Part shown: one piece after another, positions 1-5,132 of the stretch | How positions within the stretch are numbered: position 1 is the stretch's first letter | Layout of the letters: every line of letters begins with the position of its first letter | Origin: Clostridiales bacterium | Lineage (GTDB): Bacteria; Bacillota_A; Clostridia; Saccharofermentanales; Saccharofermentanaceae | NCBI GenBank assembly: GCA_017537905.1 | Contig: JAFYJX010000053.1 | Location: 1-14,568, forward strand | Direction of reading: 5' to 3' | Length of the DNA: 14,568 nucleotides | Translations under genes and position numbers: made by a program | The notes under the pieces: model-generated | What the model was told of the DNA's origin: nothing | Database searches by the model: none | Seen by the model: only the letters and a program-made list of their open reading frames with translations

Positions 1-944
1 AGCTCGTCGTAATCCTTGAAGCATACATATGTGAGAGGCATGAAGCCGTTAGCTCTCTTCAAGTACTTGATGCACTTTGTGTCGGAAGCGTCACCGGGCT
101 GTGCTGCGATGTCTTCGTCAGAGTAGCAGAAAGCCTTTGTAATCTCTCTTGCACGGTCAGGACGGAAGTTGAAGAAGATGATGGAGTCGTTAGGCTTAAC
201 GACTGAAACGGGCTTGCCCTCAGCATCTACGATAACTGTAGGAAGAACGAACTCGTCCGTTACGCCGCCGTCGTAAGAAGCCTGCATAGCAGCAACGGGG
301 TCTGTAGCCTTAACGCCCTCGCCCAAAACGAGTGAATCATAAGCTGTCTGGATTCTGTCCCAGTTGTTGTCTCTGTCCATTGCATAGTAACGGCCGGACA
401 TGGAAGCAACCTTACCTACGCCGATCTCAGCCATCTTGTCGACAAGAGCCTGGAGGTAATCCTTACCGGATGCCGGAGGTGTGTCACGTCCGTCGAAGAA
501 GGGATGAACGTAAACTCTGTCGAAACCCTCTCTCTTGCAGAGCTCCAAGATCGCATAGAGGTGTGTGTTGTGTGAGTGAACGCCGCCGTCAGAGAGGAGA
601 CCCCAGACGTGGAGGTCGGAATTCTTCTCTTTGCAGTTGTTGATGGCGCGGAGGAGGTCCTCGTTCTTAAAGAAAACGCCGTCCTCGATATATTTTGTAA
701 TGAGTGTCAGATCCTGGTAGATAATTCTTCCGGAGCCGATATTCATGTGGCCAACCTCGGAGTTGCCCATCTGGCCGTCAGGAAGTCCGACTGCGAGGCC
801 GGATGCGAAGCCCTTAACATAAGGGCACTCTGCCATAAGCTTGTCGATTACGGGAGTATTTGCCATAGCGATAGCGTTGTACTCCTTGGTATCGGAAAGT
901 CCGAAACCGTCAAGAACCATAAGTACTACAGGTCTGCGTTTCAT
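1..944 (-). CDS. gpmI: 2,3-bisphosphoglycerate-independent phosphoglycerate mutase, N-terminal part
   Basis: This enzyme interconverts 3- and 2-phosphoglycerate in glycolysis in the cytoplasm, using two Mn ions and a phosphoserine intermediate. About 314 codons are in the window and the C-terminal part lies beyond the left edge; the family is usually near 510 residues. The start is ATG at 944, preceded by AAAGGAGA. Family residues fall at their expected positions: Asp12 in the opening VLDGFG, the nucleophile Ser62 in MGNSEVGH, His123 in GGVHSHNTH, Arg153-Asp154 in DGRDTPP, Arg185 and Arg191 in GRYYAMDRD, and Arg261/Arg264 in FNFRPDR. No frameshift is seen. It lies 27 bases downstream of the DUF4250 gene on the same strand, so the two are probably co-transcribed. 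The identification is very secure; partial only because of the window edge. Confidence 0.97.
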   Translation of the reverse strand, partial: MKRRPVVLMVLDGFGLSDTKEYNAIAMANTPVIDKLMAECPYVKGFASGLAVGLPDGQMGNSEVGHMNIGSGRIIYQDLTLITKYIEDGVFFKNEDLLRAINNCKEKNSDLHVWGLLSDGGVHSHNTHLYAILELCKREGFDRVYVHPFFDGRDTPPASGKDYLQALVDKMAEIGVGKVASMSGRYYAMDRDNNWDRIQTAYDSLVLGEGVKATDPVAAMQASYDGGVTDEFVLPTVIVDAEGKPVSVVKPNDSIIFFNFRPDRAREITKAFCYSDEDIAAQPGDASDTKCIKYLKRANGFMPLTYVCFKDYDE

Positions 945-971
945 AGTATTCTCCTTTGTATTTAAGTTAAC

Positions 972-1163
972 TTATATCTGGTTGCCGGCCGTAAAACGGT
1001 TGAGGCCTTCGTCGTACGAGAATCCCGCGTTTGCCAGCGTGCCGGCAATGTCATCTTCGTTCACGCCCAGAGAAGCGCAGAGCTCTGACAAGCTCGAAAA
1101 ATTATCTCTAAGCTGCGTATTTACATAGCTCAAAAGCATGAACGGATCTTTGGGCAGGGACAT
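972..1163 (-). CDS. DUF4250 family small protein
   Basis: A 63-residue protein resembling the DUF4250 family, which is common in Clostridia and has no established function. The typical opening is present (MSLPKDPFMLLSYVNTQLRD), followed by a Ser/Leu-rich helix and a C-terminal stretch (NEDDIAGTLANAGFSYDEGLNRF) that looks like a small helical, possibly DNA-binding-like fold; that last point is inference. The start ATG at 1163 has a GAGAGGTG ribosome binding site about 6-7 bases upstream. It sits 27 bases upstream of gpmI and probably shares its transcript. There is no signal peptide or membrane segment. Family assignment is from memory of the motif and would be confirmed by a Pfam search. Confidence 0.85.
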   Translation of the reverse strand: MSLPKDPFMLLSYVNTQLRDNFSSLSELCASLGVNEDDIAGTLANAGFSYDEGLNRFTAGNQI

Positions 1164-1196
1164 CTCATATCACCTCTCATCATTTTGACCGGCGAC

Positions 1197-1202
1197 ATTT
1201 TA
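1197..1202 (-). promoter_or_regulatory. possible extended -10 element for DUF4250-gpmI
   Basis: Reading the minus strand, TAAAAT is preceded by TGT (TGTTAAAAT), which fits an extended -10 element. It would place the transcript start about 25-30 bases before the DUF4250 start codon. I do not see a convincing -35 hexamer at 16-18 bases, so this is tentative. Confidence 0.35.
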
Positions 1203-1327
1203 ACATATTTATTAGGCGCGTGCTCGAAAATATCTGCCCATTTATAGCGGATTCCGGACGCTTCCTTTGTACAGTTTGTCACGACTAACTAACAAGCCCC
1301 GCCCTTATCGCGAAAACCATAATTCTC

Positions 1328-1345
1328 TATGTGGTATTCCACATA
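1328..1345. repeat. palindrome copy 1, TATGTGG-TATT-CCACATA
   Basis: Two 7-base arms (1328-1334 and 1339-1345) are perfect inverted repeats around TATT. It is nearly identical to the palindrome centred 51 bases to the right. It could be an operator for a dimeric regulator or part of a dispersed extragenic repeat; the sequence alone does not decide. Confidence 0.8.
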
Positions 1346-1377
1346 AGAGTCCATGCCGCTCTTCGCCTCATATTTCA

Positions 1378-1397
1378 TTATGTGGAATTCCACATAA
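1378..1397. repeat. perfect 20-base palindrome, copy 2
   Basis: TTATGTGGAATTCCACATAA reads the same on both strands. The arms match those of the copy at 1328-1345, and the centre-to-centre distance is 51 bases, close to five helical turns. No U-tract follows on either strand, so it does not look like a terminator. Confidence 0.85.
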
Positions 1398-1399
1398 GA

Positions 1400-1463
1400 A
1401 ATTAGGGATAAAAACATGTGTGTCGCGCCGCAGTAATCAGGGACAAAATATGTGTGTCGCACC
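1400..1463. repeat. pair of 29-30 base direct repeats
   Basis: Copy one (1400-1429) and copy two (1435-1463) share AAT-Y-AGGGA-Y-AAAA, then ATGTGTGTCGC-R-CC. They differ by three transitions and one small indel. They begin just three bases after the second palindrome, so palindromes and direct repeats form one cluster. The matching core suggests selection or a recently duplicated repeat unit. Confidence 0.75.
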
Positions 1464-1574
1464 ACTATTTCAAAATTTATTAAAAGAAAGGAATCCATTT
1501 CAAGTTCATTTTAGGTTGGAGGATTAGACTTGGCCATAATGGTACAAGAATGAACGAAAAAGGAGTCCTAATAA

Positions 1575-3254
1575 ATGGAACATCAGCGTCGGAAAAAGAA
1601 GATCAAAAAGTCAACGATCATAAAGATAGTTGTCTCTGTGACTGCAGCAGCAGTAATCCTCACAGGTGTGGTTATCTACCTGCAGAAGAGCGTTAAGAGC
1701 AAGTTTGCGAAGTCATCAGAAGACACGATCAAGTCGGCAACCGTCGAGACAGGTTCTGTCAGCACCACCGTTTACGGCAAAGGCAGACTTCAGGACGATG
1801 ACGTGGAGACACAGGAAGTCCCTGACAGCGTCAAGCTCACAGAGCTGAAGGTCGAAGTCGGAGACACAGTCAGCAAGGGCGACATAATCGCCACGGCAGA
1901 CCTCTCCACCGTTTTGTCTGCTATGTCTGAGACACAGGCGAGCATTGATTCGCTCGACAAGAAGATCAAGGATGCCTCAGATGACGAGGTCGACAGCAGC
2001 ATCAAGACAACAGTCGCAGGCAGAGTCAAGAAGATCTTTGCTGCAAAGAACGATGACGTCTCCGCAGTCATGATCAAGAACAATGCATTGGCGCTCCTTT
2101 CGATGGACGGATACATGGCAGTCGATATCGACGCTTCCGCACTCGTTGCAGGCGACAAGGTTAAGGTAACAACTTCCAAGAATAAGACTTACGACGGCAC
2201 GGTCGAGTCGAAGTCCGGCAGCAAGGCAACGATCATCCTCACCGATGACGGCCCGGCTTACGGCGATACGGTTACAGTTAAGACTAAGGACGGCACAGAG
2301 CTCGGCACAGGCGAACTTTATATTCACGACCAGCTCGCGATCGTAGGCTATGCCGGAACGATCAAGTCCGTTTCAGTCAAAGAGAACCAGAAGCTCAGCG
2401 CCGGCAAGGAGATCTTCACGCTTAAGAACACTTCTTACACAGCAAACTACGAGCAGTATTTAAGCGAGCGGAAAGACCTCGAAGAGACTCTCCTCTCACT
2501 TACAGCGATCTACAGATCAGGCGCGCTCACGGCTGATTACGACGGCACGATCAAATCCATCCCCGATCTGGACGATTCAGATGACGAATCCTCAGATGAT
2601 ACAAGCACTTCTTTCGAGATCTGCCCCGACAAGACAATGACGGTTTCCGTCAGCATCGACGAGACAGACATCCTCTCCCTCTCGGTAGGCCAGAAGGTTG
2701 ACGTCACGGTTACTTCCATAAGCGACGAGACTTTCGAGGGCGAGATCACAGAGATCGATAAGACGGGCACAAGCTCCAGCGGCGTTACGACATATACGGC
2801 TTCGATCCGCATCGAAAAGGCTGACGGCATGTTGGCCGGCATGAGCGCTTCTGCGAGCATCTCGATCACAGGCGTCGAGAACGCGCTCATCATCCCCGTT
2901 GACGCACTTAACAAGACGAGTACCACAGCTTATGTCTATACATCATACGATGAGGAAAACGAGACTTTCGGCGGCATGACCGAAGTCGAATACGGTATCT
3001 CCAACAGCAACTATGTTGAGATCAAGAGCGGCCTTAAGGAAGGCGACACAGTCTACTACAAGGAAAAGACTACATATAATTTCCAGATGCCCGGCGGCTT
3101 CGGCGGCGGCAATTCTTTCCCCGGCAGCGGCTCATCCGGCAACTCCTTCCCGGGCGGCGATTTCAGTGGCGGCAATTTCCCGGACAGAAGTTCCGGTAAC
3201 TTCCCTGGCAGCGGCTCAAGTTCAGGACGTTCCAGCAAAAGGAGTAGTAACTGA
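1575..3254 (+). CDS. MacA/HlyD-like membrane-fusion adaptor of ABC exporter (adaptor 1)
   Basis: A 559-residue adaptor anchored in the cytoplasmic membrane by one N-terminal segment (about residues 13-36, after a Lys/Arg-rich start), with the rest outside. It is predicted to work with the ATPase and permease encoded next. Visible order: first lipoyl half (about 85-110, VEVGDTVSKGDIIATAD), short helix (111-135), an inserted barrel-like module (147-250), a second lipoyl-like motif (262-285), second helix (287-315), lipoyl second half (317-330), acidic loop (331-345), beta-barrel (355-432), membrane-proximal domain (435-497) and a Gly/Ser/Phe/Pro tail with repeated NSFPG/NFPG units (505-559). 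The start ATG has GGAG nine bases upstream. Its stop overlaps the next start (TGATG). MacA of Gram-negatives is roughly 370 residues with a long TolC-binding hairpin; here the hairpin is replaced by the nested module. Substrate unknown. Confidence 0.88.
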   Translation: MEHQRRKKKIKKSTIIKIVVSVTAAAVILTGVVIYLQKSVKSKFAKSSEDTIKSATVETGSVSTTVYGKGRLQDDDVETQEVPDSVKLTELKVEVGDTVSKGDIIATADLSTVLSAMSETQASIDSLDKKIKDASDDEVDSSIKTTVAGRVKKIFAAKNDDVSAVMIKNNALALLSMDGYMAVDIDASALVAGDKVKVTTSKNKTYDGTVESKSGSKATIILTDDGPAYGDTVTVKTKDGTELGTGELYIHDQLAIVGYAGTIKSVSVKENQKLSAGKEIFTLKNTSYTANYEQYLSERKDLEETLLSLTAIYRSGALTADYDGTIKSIPDLDDSDDESSDDTSTSFEICPDKTMTVSVSIDETDILSLSVGQKVDVTVTSISDETFEGEITEIDKTGTSSSGVTTYTASIRIEKADGMLAGMSASASISITGVENALIIPVDALNKTSTTAYVYTSYDEENETFGGMTEVEYGISNSNYVEIKSGLKEGDTVYYKEKTTYNFQMPGGFGGGNSFPGSGSSGNSFPGGDFSGGNFPDRSSGNFPGSGSSSGRSSKRSSN

Positions 3255-3952
3255 TGGCTAAGTTTAAGACGATACAACTCCGCGATGTCTGCAAGAACTA
3301 TCAGGTCGGAACTGAAGTCATTCATGCGTTAGACCACGTTTCCTTAGACATCTTCGAAGGCGAATTTGTAAGCATAATCGGTCCTTCGGGAAGCGGCAAA
3401 TCCACACTGATGAACATCATCGGCTGCCTCGATATCGCTGACGACGGCGCATATGCATTAGACGGCATTCCGATCGAGGATTACACGGAAGACGAGCTCG
3501 CGGCAGTAAGAAATAAGAAGATCGGATTCGTTTTCCAGAACTTCAATCTGATCCAGAAACTGACGGCAGAAGAGAACGTCGAGCTCCCTCTCATCTATCA
3601 GAAGATGAAGCGCGCTGAACGTGACAAGAAGGTCGAAGAAGCCTTAACGCGAGTTAAGCTCGAGCACAGATCTTCACACTATCCGACAGAGCTCTCAGGC
3701 GGCCAGCAGCAGAGAGTTGCGATCGCGAGAGCAATCGCGACAGGCCCTTCCCTGATCCTCGCAGACGAGCCTACGGGAAACCTGGATTCACAGACAAGCA
3801 AAGAGATCATGGATATTTTCAAAGAGCTCCACCGCCAGGGAAATACCATCGTTCTCATCACACACGACCCTGATGTTGCCAAGCAGGCTGAGCGCAGCAT
3901 CAACATATTAGACGGTAAGATCACGGAGGTAAGAAGATATGCTGACGCTTAA
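3254..3952 (+). CDS. MacB/LolD-type ABC transporter ATP-binding protein
   Basis: A 232-residue cytoplasmic ATPase that powers the exporter. All motifs are intact: Walker A GPSGSGKST (43-51), Q-loop Gln95 in FVFQNFNLI, signature LSGGQ (147-151), Walker B LILADEP (167-173), D-loop NLDS (176-179) and H-loop His204 in ITHD. The length and the PTGNLD form are typical of the MacB/LolD/FtsE-like group that pairs with FtsX-fold permeases. The start codon shares one base with the stop of adaptor 1, and its last 14 bases overlap the permease gene, so the three are translationally coupled. It is a separate ATPase subunit, unlike Escherichia coli MacB, which is fused to its permease. Confidence 0.96.
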   Translation: MAKFKTIQLRDVCKNYQVGTEVIHALDHVSLDIFEGEFVSIIGPSGSGKSTLMNIIGCLDIADDGAYALDGIPIEDYTEDELAAVRNKKIGFVFQNFNLIQKLTAEENVELPLIYQKMKRAERDKKVEEALTRVKLEHRSSHYPTELSGGQQQRVAIARAIATGPSLILADEPTGNLDSQTSKEIMDIFKELHRQGNTIVLITHDPDVAKQAERSINILDGKITEVRRYADA

Positions 3953-5126
3953 AATGGCTCTAAAATCCATCGGCAGCAACAAGCTCCGTGCATTCCTCAC
4001 GATGCTGGGCATCATAATAGGTGTCATGGCATTGGTAATCCTCGTAAGCCTCGTTAACGGCGCGACGGGTTCTGTAACCGAATCAATCTCGAGCCTCGGA
4101 AAAAACATGCTTACGGTCACAGTTTCGGATAACAAGGGCTCGCCTGTCGGGCTAGAAGACCTCACCTCCTGGATGACCGACGGCACAGTCGGAAGCGCAG
4201 CTGCCTACAGCGAAGAGAGCTTCACCGGCAAGTACGACGGCAATTCCGCAACAGTCGATGTTTATGGCGTAAGCTCCTACTACGACGACATTCAGGGCTT
4301 AGAGCTCCTTCTCGGAAGATTCATCAAGGATACAGATGTTGATAACCACACTTATGTGACCGTCATCAACGAAGGCCTCGCTTCAGAACTCGTCGGATAT
4401 TCCGACTGCATCGGCGAGGTGATCACGATCAACGGAACGAAGTATACAGTCGTCGGCGTCATCAAGGACGACGACAACTCCCTGACGCGTTCGTTCAAGA
4501 GAGATTCACTTGTCGCTTATATTCCTTACACGAGCCTCGTCAGAATGAGCGACAGCGCGACAATGGAGATCACATCTTTCTATGTCAGCGCGCCCGAAAA
4601 CAGCACGACCGAAGCAACCGAAGCAGTTATGGAACAGATCCTCTTAAAGCGCTTCGAAGAAGACGAAGACGCATTCAGCATCAGCTCGACTGACGCACTC
4701 GAAGACGCAATGAGTTCAGTAACTTCCGCGCTTGCAGTGCTCCTCGGCGGCATCGCAGCGATCTCACTTATCGTAGGCGGAATCGGCATCATGAACATCA
4801 TGCTCGTAACCGTTACCGAGAGGACCAGAGAGATCGGTATCCGTAAGGCGATCGGTGCCAAGAAGCGCGTTATCCTACAGCAGTTCCTGCTCGAAGCTGT
4901 CATTCTCTGCATGATGGGCTGCGCTATCGGTATCGGCATGTCGTGGGCGATCTTAAGAGTCATCGGCATCGTCGTTTCGAGCCTCAGCATCACATTCAAG
5001 ATGAACGGTACAGTCATCCTTGTCGCAGTCGGCTTCTGCTTCCTGATCGGAATCATCTTCGGTCTCTACCCTGCAAACAAGGCAGCGAAAATGAAGCCTA
5101 TCGATGCACTTCACTACGGAGGTTGA
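3939..5126 (+). CDS. MacB/FtsX-family ABC transporter permease
   Basis: A 395-residue permease. TM1 is at about 18-40, followed by a MacB-type extracellular domain (about 41-260) with the usual VYGVSSYY, LELLLGRF and VVGVIKDDDN stretches. TM2 (262-290), TM3 (about 315-345) and TM4 (357-377) follow. The conserved coupling segment TERTREIGIRKAIGAKKR lies after TM2 and the C-terminus ends P-A-N-K-A-A-K-M-K-P-I-D-A-L, typical of the family. Four TM segments and about 400 residues match the half-size permeases of Gram-positive MacB-like systems. GGAGG sits about 10 bases before the start, within the end of the ATPase gene. MacB-type pumps act by mechanotransmission, pushing substrate out of the extracytoplasmic space; the substrate could be a peptide, lipid-like molecule or antibiotic. 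Confidence 0.95.
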   Translation: MLTLKMALKSIGSNKLRAFLTMLGIIIGVMALVILVSLVNGATGSVTESISSLGKNMLTVTVSDNKGSPVGLEDLTSWMTDGTVGSAAAYSEESFTGKYDGNSATVDVYGVSSYYDDIQGLELLLGRFIKDTDVDNHTYVTVINEGLASELVGYSDCIGEVITINGTKYTVVGVIKDDDNSLTRSFKRDSLVAYIPYTSLVRMSDSATMEITSFYVSAPENSTTEATEAVMEQILLKRFEEDEDAFSISSTDALEDAMSSVTSALAVLLGGIAAISLIVGGIGIMNIMLVTVTERTREIGIRKAIGAKKRVILQQFLLEAVILCMMGCAIGIGMSWAILRVIGIVVSSLSITFKMNGTVILVAVGFCFLIGIIFGLYPANKAAKMKPIDALHYGG

Positions 5127-5132
5127 TCTTAA

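Larger units (their letters stand above)
1164..1574. other. divergent intergenic region with repeats, no gene
   Basis: About 410 bases between the leftward DUF4250-gpmI genes and the rightward exporter operon. The middle (1328-1463) holds two palindromes and a direct-repeat pair, listed separately. The right end carries the ribosome binding site GGAG (1562-1565) for the adaptor gene. I find no clear sigma-A promoter for the exporter operon, although A/T-rich sequence at 1465-1495 and the hexamer CATAAT near 1530 are possible parts of one. A 69-codon minus-strand frame across the repeats exists but reads as repeat-derived and is not called as a gene. Confidence 0.7.

Noticed and set aside
332..965. 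Plus-strand frames opposite gpmI, including one of 129 codons
   Set aside because: They are shadows of gpmI, whose catalytic motifs are all intact on the minus strand.
1378..1397. Palindrome as an intrinsic terminator
   Set aside because: It is followed by no T-run on either strand and lies upstream of, not after, both flanking operons.
1289..1498. 69-codon minus-strand reading frame across the intergenic repeats, with SYVEFHI and SYVEYHI repeats in translation
   Set aside because: The protein repeats are simply the translated palindromes, there is no clear ribosome binding site, and it has no recognisable domain.
1267..1527. 86-codon plus-strand reading frame in the same intergenic region
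   Set aside because: It has no ribosome binding site, overlaps the repeat cluster, and its composition (repeated CGIPHK) is repeat-derived.
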